A DNA stretch of 64,000 nucleotides from Gemmatimonadota bacterium (GCA_016704465.1 JADJAD010000007.1:248001-312000); one strand, 5' to 3'; shown: positions 17,823 to 27,950, counted from the first letter of the stretch. The notes: generated from the sequence alone by a model not told the origin. A program made the numbers and translations.

Positions 17823-18387
17823 CCTGACATCGAGCGGCGAGTGTGGATCGATGCGGACTTCCTGCGCGCCGACGGCGCGAGTCCCGACGACTGCGAGTAC
17901 CCCTGCTTCCCGTTCGCGCGCAGTCGCACCGCCTGTTTTCCATGCGTTGACCGCACGCCGGAAAGCAGGGCGAGATTGCCGTTTCGGCCGACGGAGGTCT
18001 TCGAGTGCGAGCCGCTCGTCCGGGCGCGTACGCGCAGTTGACCGGGCACGCGGCCGAGCTCGTTAGGTCTATCCCACATCCGAACCCGGTGCCCTAGGCG
18101 CCGCTTGCACTTCTTACATGGCGTTCATAGACTGGTAGCCTACCGAAACGATCAATGCGCAGCGCTGTCGCGGATCCGTGATTCGGCTCGCTGGCGGCTG
18201 GGCCCTGGGATTCTGCGCTGCCTCGCGCGCGCACGCACGAGGCAGACGTCGAACGCCGATCGCGTCCGCACTCTCCCTTCTCCTTGCCTCCGCGTCCTGC
18301 AATCCGTTCGCCGTGACGCGCTGATGGATCTGTCCTGTTGGGCAACACTTGACGTCCGCCGCACGGCGGCACGCCCGCGAGGTCAGC
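17823..18387. other. Intergenic, no gene recognised
   Basis: About 565 bases between the esterase remnant and the start of the CARDB-like gene. All open frames look like shadows: arginine- and serine-rich with no conserved pattern. It may carry the promoter for the 18388-20977 operon. A CGTTAGGT near-match to the dispersed octamer lies at 18061. Confidence 0.5.
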
Positions 18388-19455
18388 ATGAATCCGCTGC
18401 TCAAGGCGATCCTCAAGTTCCCGCTCCGGCTGCTGCTCATCCTCCTCTACATCCTGCTCTTGCGGTGGGTTGGAGACCTGGTCGACATCATTCGCCGGCT
18501 GCTGGAGAAGCAGCGGCGCAACAAGCGCCTCCATGACGACCGCCGCGGCCGACCACTGCACTGCCGGCCGCGCTGCGCCGTGGTCCCGCCGGTCGTGTAT
18601 CGGCGCGCCGATCCGCTGCTCTATTCCCAAGCGTACCTCATGGAGCAGGGGCTGGCGGTCACGTGGAACAACCCGGACATCCAGCTCTTCGAGAACGGCG
18701 TGCCGGTCTCGTCGAGCACGCTGAAGCCCGGCACGGCGTACGAGATCGACGCGCAGATCTGGAACAACTCCCTCGACGCCCCGGCGGTCGGCATGCCGGT
18801 TGAATTCGAGTTCCAGAGCTTCGGCGTCGGCGCCACGCTCACGCCGATCGGGACACAGGTCGTTGACCTGCCGGTAAAGGGCGCGCCGGGGCATCCGGCG
18901 CATGTCAGGCAGACGTGGGTCACTCCGAATGTCGGCCACTACTGCCTGAAGGTGCGGCTCGTCTGGGCCGATGACGCGAACCCGAAGAACAATATCGGCC
19001 AGGAGAACACCAACGTCGTTGCCGCCACGTCGCCCGCGGTATTCACCTTCCCGGTCCGCAACGACGACACCATCCGCAAGCAGATTCGCATGGCGGCCGA
19101 CGCCTACCAGATTCCGCGCAAGCTGGACTGCGATGACAAACCGGGGAAGGACCGCAGCGACAGGGCACACCCCAAGCATCGCAATCGCGGCACGTTCATT
19201 CCGCCGAGCGAGAAGGACGCGGACTGGACGCTCGCGCGCGTGCGACATGATCCGGCAGCCTTTCCCATTCCCCTTGGCTGGACAGTGGTGATCGATCCGC
19301 AAGCATTCGTCCTGGGTGCCGGGAACGCGCAGAACGTCACCGTCTCCATCACCCCTCCCGCCGACTTTCGCGGAGAGAAGCCGTTCAACGTGAACGCGTT
19401 CTACGGCGACGAGCTGCTCGGCGGCGTGACCCTTATCGTGACGAAGGGGGTGTAG
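18388..19455 (+). CDS. Membrane-anchored protein with CARDB/Ig-like domain, unknown function
   Basis: A 355-residue protein. Residues about 5-30 form one hydrophobic helix (FPLRLLLILLYILLLRWVGDLV) flanked by Lys/Arg, a signal anchor. After a Cys/Arg-rich linker (HCRPRCAVVPP) comes a beta-sandwich region: LYSQAYLMEQGLAVTWNNP, IQLFENGVPVSSSTL, YEIDAQIWNNSLDAPAVGMPV, then HYCLKVRLVWADDANPKNNIGQENT. That is the pattern of CARDB-type adhesion or structural domains. A second Ig-like region ends the protein. The start ATG at 18388 is chosen because earlier codons lack protein-like composition. It is followed after 2 bases by the next gene, so it heads a three-gene operon. No enzymatic motif is present. 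Confidence 0.78.
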   Translation: MNPLLKAILKFPLRLLLILLYILLLRWVGDLVDIIRRLLEKQRRNKRLHDDRRGRPLHCRPRCAVVPPVVYRRADPLLYSQAYLMEQGLAVTWNNPDIQLFENGVPVSSSTLKPGTAYEIDAQIWNNSLDAPAVGMPVEFEFQSFGVGATLTPIGTQVVDLPVKGAPGHPAHVRQTWVTPNVGHYCLKVRLVWADDANPKNNIGQENTNVVAATSPAVFTFPVRNDDTIRKQIRMAADAYQIPRKLDCDDKPGKDRSDRAHPKHRNRGTFIPPSEKDADWTLARVRHDPAAFPIPLGWTVVIDPQAFVLGAGNAQNVTVSITPPADFRGEKPFNVNAFYGDELLGGVTLIVTKGV

Positions 19456-19457
19456 CC

Positions 19458-20543
19458 ATGGCCAACTGCGAGCAACACTATCACTGCGTCACGCCGGAGA
19501 ACTTCACCGGGTTGAACAACGTCATCGCGCTCGGAATCATCAGCGGCGTGCTCACCATTATCGCCATCGTCGCCGCCGTCATCCTGGGTGGGGCGATTCC
19601 GGGCGTAGGAGTAGTCGCCGGCTTCCTTTTTGTCGCTGCGATCTTCGAGCTCTGCGATTATCTCAGTGGCGGGAAGCTCATCTGCCTCGGCGACAACTCG
19701 TGCACCATCGGCCGCATCATGGAGTTGATCCCGGTGGGGGCAGACAAGTCCGGCTTCGAGGAGATGGATGACGACTTCACTTTCAACATCCTCCTCTCAC
19801 CGCACTCGCCGATCGAGACGAAGAACGAGCAGGTCGCCAGCGATCCGTTTCAGGGTAAGTTCATCACGGAGCAGAGCGCGTCGCGAGACCTGGGGCAGCC
19901 GTACGTCGGCGAGAGCGTGACGATTACTGACATCTACAACTCGTTGGGCGTGAAGACGGAGGTATTCCACTGCGAGGTGAAGGGGTGTCGCGTGCACGAC
20001 GTCTGCACGGTGCTGAAGATCATGTCGTTCGGCGCCCCGATCGTCGCCGCGATCTGCTCCATTCCACTCATCGGCTGGGTCGTCTGTCTCATCGCCGCCG
20101 CGATCTGGCTGGCCATTACCGCGGCGGCCGTGGCCATTGCCTGGAACGCAACGCATAACGGCGACATCAACGACGTGTACGATCCAGCGGCCGGGGAGCT
20201 CACCGCCGCCGATCCCGACACCGGCGAAGGCGGGGATGTCGTGCTGGTGCGCGGCGACTGGGCCTATGACGAGGGGCATGACGGCTGGAACGGGATGCAT
20301 CCCGTTCGCAGCGTGCAGAAGCTGACCGATGTCATCGCCCCCAGGTACCGCGCCATGTCGAAGGCCGATGTCTTGCTCGTCGACGAGTTCAAGAAGGAAG
20401 TGCTCGATCCGTGGTGCTTCTACGCCGGACAGCCGGACGATCCTGACGTGAAGCGAGAGCAGGACGAGCCGGAGAACGACTGGGATATCCATCCCGACAT
20501 CGACGGGTGTGACGACGAGGACGAGCCGGGGCCGATAAAATAG
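19458..20543 (+). CDS. Polytopic membrane protein of unknown function, WNxxHPV motif
   Basis: A 361-residue protein. Two hydrophobic hairpins are visible: about residues 22-65 (IISGVLTIIAIVAAVILGGAIPGVGVVAG...) and about 190-230 (PIVAAICSIPLIGWVVCLIAAAIWLAITAAAV). Between them is a soluble segment with DDDFTFNILLSPHSP. After the second hairpin comes GGDVVLVRGDWAYDEGHDGW followed by NGMHPVRSV, a His/Trp-rich motif that looks like a conserved functional site. The tail is very acidic (DEPENDWDIHPD... DDEDEPG). It is tightly packed between its neighbours (2-base gaps). I do not recognise a named family; the His/Asp-rich motif could bind a metal, which is inference only. Confidence 0.75.
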   Translation: MANCEQHYHCVTPENFTGLNNVIALGIISGVLTIIAIVAAVILGGAIPGVGVVAGFLFVAAIFELCDYLSGGKLICLGDNSCTIGRIMELIPVGADKSGFEEMDDDFTFNILLSPHSPIETKNEQVASDPFQGKFITEQSASRDLGQPYVGESVTITDIYNSLGVKTEVFHCEVKGCRVHDVCTVLKIMSFGAPIVAAICSIPLIGWVVCLIAAAIWLAITAAAVAIAWNATHNGDINDVYDPAAGELTAADPDTGEGGDVVLVRGDWAYDEGHDGWNGMHPVRSVQKLTDVIAPRYRAMSKADVLLVDEFKKEVLDPWCFYAGQPDDPDVKREQDEPENDWDIHPDIDGCDDEDEPGPIK

Positions 20544-20545
20544 AC

Positions 20546-20977
20546 ATGGAAGTCTTCGTTGATTTCGGCCTGTTCGAGCTGATCGGCCTGGCGGGCGTGG
20601 CGTTCGCGTCGCGGGACGTGCGCGTTAGGCGGCGACTGCGCCTCGCGATGTCCCGCGCCGCCGCAAAGCTCGGGCGCTGCGTCCGGTGCATGGCGACGAC
20701 GGCGGCCGGAGTGGCCGTGTCGGGAGTGGCGCTGGCCGCGCTGGGCCCTGAGGCGAGTGGCCTGATCCGGATTCCGCTCTACGCGGTCTTCCTGGCCTTC
20801 GCGGCGCTGGCCGCGCTGCACGTGGGAGCGATCCTGTATCGCGTGTTGACGCGCCTCGAGGCGAGGGTATCGGCGGTGGCCGGCGGCTGCAACTGTGGCG
20901 GACGGTCGCGCATGCGAAAGGAGGGACTGGCAAGGCAGTCGCACACCCCTTCACGCCGACGTACCGCTCGCGACTGA
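20546..20977 (+). CDS. Small membrane protein with CNCGG motif, unknown function
   Basis: A 143-residue protein starting at the ATG at 20546, two bases after the previous stop. Two or three hydrophobic segments are visible: about residues 8-22, 48-66 (TTAAGVAVSGVALAALG) and 74-100 (IPLYAVFLAFAALAALHVGAIL). Near the C-terminus is GGCNCGG, a cysteine pair in a glycine turn, followed by a basic tail. It is the last gene of the operon and converges on the esterase gene. A Cys motif also begins the small protein at 28279, which may link the two blocks functionally (inference). Confidence 0.65.
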   Translation: MEVFVDFGLFELIGLAGVAFASRDVRVRRRLRLAMSRAAAKLGRCVRCMATTAAGVAVSGVALAALGPEASGLIRIPLYAVFLAFAALAALHVGAILYRVLTRLEARVSAVAGGCNCGGRSRMRKEGLARQSHTPSRRRTARD

Positions 20978-21023
20978 TCCAGCTCGCGCTACGTCGACTC
21001 CGTCACGCGACGCGCCCGCGTTC

Positions 21024-22673
21024 CTACGGCTGCACCCGCCGCTCCTGCCGGAACTTCTCCATCATCCGGATCAGTTCCGCATTGGTGAACGGCTGCCACC
21101 CGTGCGGCTTCTTGGGACGCCCGTACTCGTAGGTGAAGTCGGCCTTGGGACCGTCCAGCTTGGCCGTCTCTTCCTCCATGAGGTAGACCGCCAGCTGCAG
21201 ATAGTGGTTGTCCATGTCGCCGACATACGTGTGCACCTTGCCGGCCAGCTGCGGGCCGATGCGGGGCCAGTTCTTCTTGAGGTACACGGTGAGGTCGAAG
21301 TTGTCGCGCCAGTAGTCAGCCACTTCCTTGTCGATCGTCCCGGTGCGACGATCCCACAGGCGGCGCGGATAGCCGTCCTTCCCGGCCGGCCCATACGACG
21401 CATCGAAGGCGTCGAACTGCTGCCCGCTGCGCGCCTTGCTCCCGAGCACCGCCTCGAGCTGGCTCATCTGCCGCACCGTCACCAGCGGCTGCCCCTCCTC
21501 GGTCTGCATCATGTAGCGCTCCGGCACCGGCGGCTGCGCCCCGTTGGGGACAAAGGCGTTGGTGTCGGCGTAGTTGTCCACCAACTGGTTGCGCCTGAAG
21601 TCGACCGGGTCTGGATACAGGCACCAGCCGCCACCGAAGAAGTCCGGGCGCTGGATCTGCAGCGCCAGGCACTCCCAGCCCCCCGTCGAGCCGCCCGTGA
21701 GGAATCGCGCGTTAGGCTCAGGTAGCAGCCGGAATTCCTTCTCCAGTGCCGGGACCAGCTCGTTCAGCAGCGCGTCCTGGTACGGACCGTGGTTGGCCGA
21801 GTTCACGGCGTACGAGTCGTCGTAGTACGGCGTGGGGTGCTGCCAGGTGATGGCCACGTAGCGCGGCATGTCATCGCGCTGCCAGCTCTCGCCGAACATC
21901 CACCCCGGCTCGCGCTCGCTGCGCTTGAGGCGCGCGGTGCGCTGCTCGGCCGTCTCGCTCCCCGGCTGTTCGGTGAAGCCGAACGGCGCGCCGAGTCCGA
22001 AGTGCCCCTGACTGTAGACCGCCGGATAGCGCCGCCCCGGCTCCTCGTCGAAGCCCTTGGGAAGCAGGACCGTTGCCCCGATGTAGGTGTCGTGCCCCCA
22101 CCACTTGGTGAGTGATGGCGACTTCATCTTGATGCGCTTGACCCACCGGGTGTCGGGCGGCACCACGACCGGCGGCAGCGCCCGCGTCAACGTGAGGCGC
22201 ACCGGCGTCTGGCTCTTGGGGTCCCAGCGCACCGTGACCGGTTCGCTCACCAGGTTACCCGGGGAGATGTTCCAGTGCTGTCCTTCCCACTGGTCCCAGT
22301 GCACCCACAGCGTGTGCCCGTCGGCGCGGGTGACCTTGGTATAGACGTTGAGCACCGCCTGCACCGTGTACTCGCCAGCCGGCATGTCCCGAAGGCTGGC
22401 GTGCGGGTAACCGAGCGTATCCGCCGTGATCACCGCCGACGCCCCCGCTCGCCAGTCGCTGACGTCCGCCGCGAACATGGGGGCGGTTGCACCGTAGCTC
22501 CCCGCTTGCAGCCGCGGTTCGCGCTGCCCATTCCGGGCGAAGATGACGAACAGGCGGCCGGTGCGCGGTCCCTCGATCGGCGCGGCGTAGCGCACCTCCA
22601 CGCGTTGAGCGGCGCTCGGCGCAGCAAGTGCCGAGAACAGGAGGGCAGTCAGGAGTGCAGAGCGAAGTCGCAT
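21024..22673 (-). CDS. Secreted esterase-like alpha/beta hydrolase
   Basis: A 549-residue protein with a cleavable signal (LLTALLFSALAAPSAAQ). An N-terminal beta domain precedes an alpha/beta hydrolase of the putative-esterase type. The nucleophile elbow is FLTGGSTGGWE (GxSxG), Ser at about residue 328. WQHPTPYYDDSYAVNSANHGPYQDALLNE precedes it, and a His-containing segment DMDNHYLQLAVYL lies near residue 490. It would hydrolyse an ester or amide in the periplasm; the substrate is unknown. The same strand, 190 bases upstream, has a PSMA-like peptidase. A degraded second copy lies at 17350-17765, pointing to a former duplication. Confidence 0.82.
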   Translation of the reverse strand: MRLRSALLTALLFSALAAPSAAQRVEVRYAAPIEGPRTGRLFVIFARNGQREPRLQAGSYGATAPMFAADVSDWRAGASAVITADTLGYPHASLRDMPAGEYTVQAVLNVYTKVTRADGHTLWVHWDQWEGQHWNISPGNLVSEPVTVRWDPKSQTPVRLTLTRALPPVVVPPDTRWVKRIKMKSPSLTKWWGHDTYIGATVLLPKGFDEEPGRRYPAVYSQGHFGLGAPFGFTEQPGSETAEQRTARLKRSEREPGWMFGESWQRDDMPRYVAITWQHPTPYYDDSYAVNSANHGPYQDALLNELVPALEKEFRLLPEPNARFLTGGSTGGWECLALQIQRPDFFGGGWCLYPDPVDFRRNQLVDNYADTNAFVPNGAQPPVPERYMMQTEEGQPLVTVRQMSQLEAVLGSKARSGQQFDAFDASYGPAGKDGYPRRLWDRRTGTIDKEVADYWRDNFDLTVYLKKNWPRIGPQLAGKVHTYVGDMDNHYLQLAVYLMEEETAKLDGPKADFTYEYGRPKKPHGWQPFTNAELIRMMEKFRQERRVQP

Positions 22674-22801
22674 GAGGCTATCGTTTCAGGGAAGGCTTGC
22701 GAGCAAGGCGGTCACCGACGACGGGGCATTCCCGAGGGGTCGACGGCGCTTGGTCGGTGCCCGTCGTCGCGGAGCCCTCGGACAGGCGACTCGGTGTACG
22801 A

Positions 22802-22825
22802 TGCCGCGTAGTGGGCTACGCGGCA
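22802..22825 (-). terminator. Hairpin downstream of the PSMA-like peptidase gene
   Basis: Perfect 10-bp stem TGCCGCGTAG / CTACGCGGCA around a TGGG loop, 39 bases after the stop codon of the leftward gene. No T-run follows. Confidence 0.65.
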
Positions 22826-22863
22826 CAGACACCTCGTGTTGGAATCGGGTGTCGTCGGGAGGC

Positions 22864-25125
22864 TCAGGGAATCGGCTTGACCGCGTCCTCGAGCAGCTTG
22901 GCGGCGCGCGACACGAGGTCGCCCTCCCGCTCCAGCGCGGCCGCGAGCTTCGCGACCTGCTCGTCCACCAGCGCCCAGTCGTTCTGCTCGATCGCCTCGC
23001 GCACCCCTGGCATCGTCTTCACCCCGTACCCCGTGTAGTAGCCCGGGGCATAGAGCGCGTGCTGGTACCATGGACGTTTCGGGAGCCCACCCGGCAGCAG
23101 CAACGCCTGGTCGGCTTGGCGCAACAATGCGTTGACCCGCGCGAGCGCCGCCGCAGTCGCCGCGCCCCCTGCGAACGAGCCATACGCCTTCTCGTAGCGC
23201 TCCGCGGCACGCGTCAGCGAATCGACCGCGTTCTGGATGGGAGCGAAGTTGACGTGCGGTGCCGGCGCCTTCGCGCTCGGCGTCGCCAGCGGATTCCGCG
23301 GGTCGTTGGTCAGCGCGAACGTGCGCTCGGCGATGCGCTGGTTCAGCTCCTCGATCTCCTTGGCCGTATTGGTCCGCAGCGCGGTCACTTCGCCCATGTA
23401 GCGCCCTGCCGTCTCGGCCAGGTTGCCGAATTCGGCCGGGAGCAGGTCGGCGTTCGCCACCCGCATCACCATCATCCCCGCCACCTGCGCCAGCGCGCGC
23501 CCGTACACGAACGAGGTGTCGCTGAAGCGCGTGTACCAGGTGAAGGTATCGTAGATGGAGTGATAGATGCCGCCGTCATCCAGCCCGCCGAAGCCGATGT
23601 TGAGCGTGGGGACACCGGCGTGCTGCAGGAACGGAGTGAAGTCAGATCCCGAGCCCAGCGCCTCGATGCGCATGTCCTTGCGGCTGCGGGCCTCGGCGTT
23701 GCCGCCGAGGATCATCGCCGCGCGAGCGCGCTCCAACACCGTGGCATTGGTCTCCGGATCACGAACCTCACCAGCCACCTCGCTCACGAAGCGCTCCAGC
23801 GCGTGCGATCCCGCCGCACCCAGCATCCCGCGTCCGTTGCCATCGGTGTTGAGGTAGAAGACCCCCTTTCCGCGCATGTCGCTCATGTGCTCTTCCACCC
23901 ACTCGGTGGAGCCGAGCAGCGAGGGTTCCTCGCCGTCCCACGCGGCGTAGACGATCGTGCGCTTCGGGCGCCAGCCTTGCTTGACCAGCTCGCCTAACGC
24001 GCGTGCCTCCTCCAGCTCGGCGACCATCCCCGAGATCGGGTCCTCGGCGCCGTTCACCCACCCGTCGTGGTGGTTGCCGCGCATCACCCATTCGTCGGGA
24101 TAGGTCGATCCCTTGAGCGTGGCGATGACGTTGTACAGCGGGGCCTGTGTCCAGTCGAATTCGAGCTTGAGGTGGACGCGCGCCGCCCCCGGCCCCATGC
24201 GGTACGTGATCGGGAGCCCGCCGCGCCATGACGGTGGTGCGACCGGGCCGGTGAGCGCAGCAAGCAGCGGCTGCGCGTCCGAGTACGAGATCGGCAGCAC
24301 CGGGATCTTCATGATCGTGATCGCGTCCTCGCGCGCGAGGCGCTTGGCCCCCGGCGTCGAGCCAACCCCAGGCGTCAACGGATCACCCGGATAGGTCGGC
24401 ATGTCGAGCACGCTCCCACGTTGCACGCCGTCCTTCGGGCGGAAGGGACCGTTGGGATATGTCTCGCCCGCCGCGTAGCCGTCATCGCGCGGGTCGGAGT
24501 AGATCAGCGCGCCGACCGCGCCATGCTCGTACGCCACCTTCGGCTTGATCCCGCGCCACGATCCGCCGTAGCGCGCGATGACAATCGCCCCCTTCACCGA
24601 GATCCCACGCCGTTCCAGCTCCTCATAGTCGGCTGGGACACCGTAGTTCACGTAGACGAGCGGGGCCGTGACATCGCCCTCGCCGGAGTAGGCGTTGTAG
24701 GTCGGGAGCTGCTCGCTGCGCTGGCTGGTCGCCGGGTCTTCCTTGAGGATGGGCTCCGCGAGCTTTGCCGTGAACCGGGTTGGCGCCACCAGTTCCAGCA
24801 CTCGCACTTTGGGCGTCGGGAAGAGCACATCGAAGCGCTCGAGCTTCGCCTCCCAGCCATACGACTCGAACTGGGCGCGCAGCCACTCGGCGTTGTCCTT
24901 GCCGTACGCCGAGCCCAGGTGATGCGGGCGGGCGGCGAGGCGGCGCATGGCTTCGCGCATGCGCGCGGGGTCGGGGATCGCGCGGAACTTGGCCTCCCAC
25001 TCGCGCTGGACCTTGGCCGACTCGGTCGTGAAGCCGCGCATCGGCGGGTCCTGGAACGACGTGGCGGCCGGGAGCAGGAAGAGGAGCGCGGCGGGGAGGG
25101 CGAGCGTGGCAGGGAATCGCGGCAT
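22864..25125 (-). CDS. M28 peptidase of the glutamate carboxypeptidase II (PSMA) type
   Basis: A 753-residue secreted protein with an N-terminal signal (LALPAALLFLLPAATS). The layout is that of PSMA/transferrin-receptor proteins: a PA domain (LVYVNYGVPADYEELERRGI, GAVGALIYSDPRDDG), the M28 catalytic domain, and a C-terminal helical dimerisation domain (about residues 610-753). Zinc ligands appear in RGNHHDGWVNGAEDPISG, WDGEEPSLLGSTEW, FYLNTDGNG and IYHSIYDTFTW. It should remove C-terminal acidic residues or act as an aminopeptidase in the periplasm. It is probably co-directional with the esterase but 190 bases apart with a hairpin between, so separately terminated. Confidence 0.92.
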   Translation of the reverse strand: MPRFPATLALPAALLFLLPAATSFQDPPMRGFTTESAKVQREWEAKFRAIPDPARMREAMRRLAARPHHLGSAYGKDNAEWLRAQFESYGWEAKLERFDVLFPTPKVRVLELVAPTRFTAKLAEPILKEDPATSQRSEQLPTYNAYSGEGDVTAPLVYVNYGVPADYEELERRGISVKGAIVIARYGGSWRGIKPKVAYEHGAVGALIYSDPRDDGYAAGETYPNGPFRPKDGVQRGSVLDMPTYPGDPLTPGVGSTPGAKRLAREDAITIMKIPVLPISYSDAQPLLAALTGPVAPPSWRGGLPITYRMGPGAARVHLKLEFDWTQAPLYNVIATLKGSTYPDEWVMRGNHHDGWVNGAEDPISGMVAELEEARALGELVKQGWRPKRTIVYAAWDGEEPSLLGSTEWVEEHMSDMRGKGVFYLNTDGNGRGMLGAAGSHALERFVSEVAGEVRDPETNATVLERARAAMILGGNAEARSRKDMRIEALGSGSDFTPFLQHAGVPTLNIGFGGLDDGGIYHSIYDTFTWYTRFSDTSFVYGRALAQVAGMMVMRVANADLLPAEFGNLAETAGRYMGEVTALRTNTAKEIEELNQRIAERTFALTNDPRNPLATPSAKAPAPHVNFAPIQNAVDSLTRAAERYEKAYGSFAGGAATAAALARVNALLRQADQALLLPGGLPKRPWYQHALYAPGYYTGYGVKTMPGVREAIEQNDWALVDEQVAKLAAALEREGDLVSRAAKLLEDAVKPIP

Positions 25126-25607
25126 GGAGACGTAGGCGAGGAAGAGAGTCCCGAGTCGTCGGCGCGGAGCGGGAACGCGCGGTGCACCCGACGCGGGCTG
25201 GCTGTGCTGGTGACCGCCGGTCGAGGGTCATGGCTCGATCTCGGCGGTCCCTCCCTCATCCTGCACCGTCGACGGCATCGCCACCAGTGGCGTGCCACGT
25301 GTTGTGCCGGTCGCCGCGGGCAGCGCGCGGGCAGGCAGCGGCGCACGCACGCACCGACGGCCATGGCCGCAAGACGCGCGTGGCGAGGCGCGGCTGGCGT
25401 GTCCGGACGCCAGCGCTCGACACCACATCATCGTGTATCCAGGCGTCGCCGGCGGTGATGCGCGATACACGCAGCGCGCGCGCCGACGCCCATGCGCCGC
25501 CAACTCACCGCGAGGCATCGCGCGCCACGAAGCGCACCCGACTATTCCGGCCGTACTTTTCCATGGCAGGCTCGTCACTTGTTAGGCCAAACTATTGCAA
25601 GCATTTC
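25126..25607. other. Divergent intergenic region, no gene recognised
   Basis: Some 480 bases separate the leftward peptidase from the rightward Trp-rich operon. Open frames here look like shadows. From about 25540 the composition becomes markedly more AT-rich than its surroundings, suggesting that the promoter of the rightward operon is in the last 100 bases. Confidence 0.5.
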
Positions 25608-25629
25608 ACACTAGGGGTACCCCGAGTGT
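25608..25629. promoter_or_regulatory. 22-bp inverted repeat, candidate operator
   Basis: Arms ACACTAGGGGT and ACCCCGAGTGT are complementary except for one position. The site sits 70 bases before the ATG at 25699 in an AT-richer patch. A dimeric repressor site is the simplest reading; a transcriptional pause hairpin is an alternative. Confidence 0.5.
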
Positions 25630-25698
25630 ACTAGGATCGAATGCTGTAACTATGCTCCCGATTCGCACGTGCAGGCTGCATTCATCCCAGGAGGACCC

Positions 25699-27950
25699 AT
25701 GGCACGCCTTACGGTTCCACTCGACGCCGCCGGCATCGACGGATTTGACCCGAAACAGCCCGTCAAGGTGCTGCTCACGTCTGGCGGGAAGCCCATTGGT
25801 GCGCAGTCGGTCAGCCTCGACAAGAAGGGCCAGGGCGAGGCCACCTTCGACGTCGACGAGAAGCAGACCGGGCTGCGCATCATCGTCGGCCCGCCAGATG
25901 CAACGGACGAGGAGCTGACCGGACTGCAGACCATCGGCGTCGACATCCCGAAGCGCCGATTCGGCGGGCGCGAGCAGCTCGTCATCCCCGCCATTCGCAT
26001 CACCCCCTACTACTGGTTCTGGTGGCTGCGATGGTGTCGCACCTTCACGGTGCACGGACGCATCCTGTGCCCGGACGGCAGCCCCGTCCCGGGCGCCGTC
26101 GTCTGCGCGTACGACGTGGATGCGTGGTGGTGGTGGTGGAGCAAGCAGCAGGTTGGCTGTGCCACGACCGATGCCAACGGCGCCTTCACGCTGACCTTCC
26201 GCTGGTGCTGCGGCTGGTGGCCGTGGTGGTGGCTGCGCCTGCGCCGCTGGTATGTCGAGCCCCGGCTCTCCGACATCATCCTGCGGGCGCTGCAGCGCGA
26301 GCCGCGCTTCCCGCGCCCCCCGTTCCCCGAGCCCACCCCCGATCTCGGGATCTTCGACCGCCTGCTCGGCCAGCAGTCGCCGGCCCCCTCGCTCGGGCGC
26401 ACCGCGCTCGCGGCGCCGGCGCTGTCGCGGGTCGACTCGTCCGTCGGTTCGCCGGTGCTCGCCGATCGGGCCAAGGCGAGCGTCGCGGGCCGCGCGCTCA
26501 CGACGCGGAACAGAGCCGTCGCTGCCGTCGACCCAACGCTGCTCGACGGCCTGCGCGACCGCCTGGTGCGCACGCTCCCGTCCATCCCGGCGCTCGAGGC
26601 CGTGCGCCTCTGGCCGTGGCATCCGTGGCAGCCGTGGTGGGACTGCACCCCCGACCTCGTCTTCCGCGCGACGCAGACCTGCGGCGGCAGCGAACAGGTC
26701 ATCGTCGATGAAGGATGGTTCAACGCCCGCTGGAACGTCCCGCAGGTCTCGAACGTGACGCTCACGGCCAGCAACGACGCCTGCTGCGTCCCGATCAACG
26801 ACTGCACCGAGGGCGAGTGCCTCGCCCTGGCCAAGGTCTGCTCCATCGACGCCGACGAAGTTGGCGGCAACCCCGGGGCCGATCTCACCCCCGTGGGCTA
26901 TGCCTATCCCAACGCCATCGCCAACGGCGGCGACGCCCCGTTCGCCGGGCGTGTCGACATCCGCGGCACCACGCCATGCCTCAGCGACGTGGATTTCTAC
27001 GAGATCGAGTACTCGCCCGATGGCGGCGTGAGCTGGGCCCAGATGCCCGCCCCCGCGCTCGGCACCTTCACGCGCGAGTACTGGGACTTCGTGCTCGGCA
27101 CCGACGTCGACGTCCCATTCAGCGCCCAGGTCCCGATCGATGGACGGCACGTGTACGAGACGCTGGAGCACTACGAGGCCAATCACACCCCGGCGGACTG
27201 GGGCGCCTCGAAGGTCTGGCTCGGCACCAACATCGACATGGTCGTGCCGTGGGTTTCGGCACCCACCTTCGGCGACGGGACGTATTCGCTGCGCGTCATT
27301 GGTTACGACGAGGCGGCCGGGGTGCTCTCCAACGCGCGCATCCTGAACGTGTGCGACAGCAACACCGAGTCGCGCATCACCGTCACCATCGACAACCAGT
27401 CGAGCTTCCCGGCGCCAGGGCCCGTGGACAACCCCTGCGGCTCGGGGACCACGCACAACTGCACCAATGAGCCCGAGACCGACATCCTCGACGCTCGTAT
27501 CGTGCGCGCGGCCGGTGGCACCACCGCCATCGGCGCCTGCGGCGAGGTTCGCATCGAGCCGGGGGACATGCTCGAGGTGGACTTCGTGGCCCACGACGCG
27601 CAGGGACACCTCGCGTGGTACTCACTCATCGCCACGTACGGGGAGAACCTGTCCCGCAACCTCATCGGATTAGGCGGGGCCCTGTCGGCCCTCCCGGGCG
27701 GCGCACCTCCGGTCCCGGCCGCGGCGCAGGTCGGTCCGGACTATGCGGCCGCACGTACGCTCCCGCAGAACGCCGCAGCCCCCACGTGGACCGGCGGCGC
27801 CATCCGCCTCTCCATCAGTGCGGCCGTCGCCTTCCCCGAGAGCTGCTGCTACCAGCTGGAGTTGCGGGCGTACAAGCGCACCATCGTCGACTGCCTGGCC
27901 AACAACGCGCACCGCAACTTGGCGAGCGTTCGTTCCAGGTGTCGGTGTGA
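25699..27950 (+). CDS. Tryptophan-rich transthyretin/carboxypeptidase-like protein, unknown function (apparent frameshift near 27921)
   Basis: About 750 residues, ATG 25699 with AGGAGG upstream, no signal peptide. An N-terminal beta domain (residues 1-90) is followed by a carboxypeptidase-regulatory-like domain (FTVHGRILCPDGSPVPGAVV ... TTDANGAFTL). That domain is interrupted by extraordinary aromatic runs: YYWFWWLRWC, DAWWWWWSKQQ and WCCGWWPWWWLRLRRWY, then WPWHPWQPWW near residue 315. The C-terminal half is Ig-like with several cysteine pairs. The frame continues into the next gene, but adding one G at 27921-27922 gives a natural end (NLGERSFQVSV, stop at 27948-27950), 13 bases before the next ATG. 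No catalytic motif. The Trp clusters suggest glycan or membrane-interface binding (inference). Confidence 0.8.

Noticed and set aside
17598..18066. Open frames between the esterase remnant and the 18388 operon
   Set aside because: They cross the 13-bp repeat and the decayed esterase and show no conserved residues.
25606..27609. 667-codon minus-strand frame opposite the Trp-rich gene
   Set aside because: Antisense shadow; the plus-strand reading has a ribosome site, recognised domains and sensible ends.
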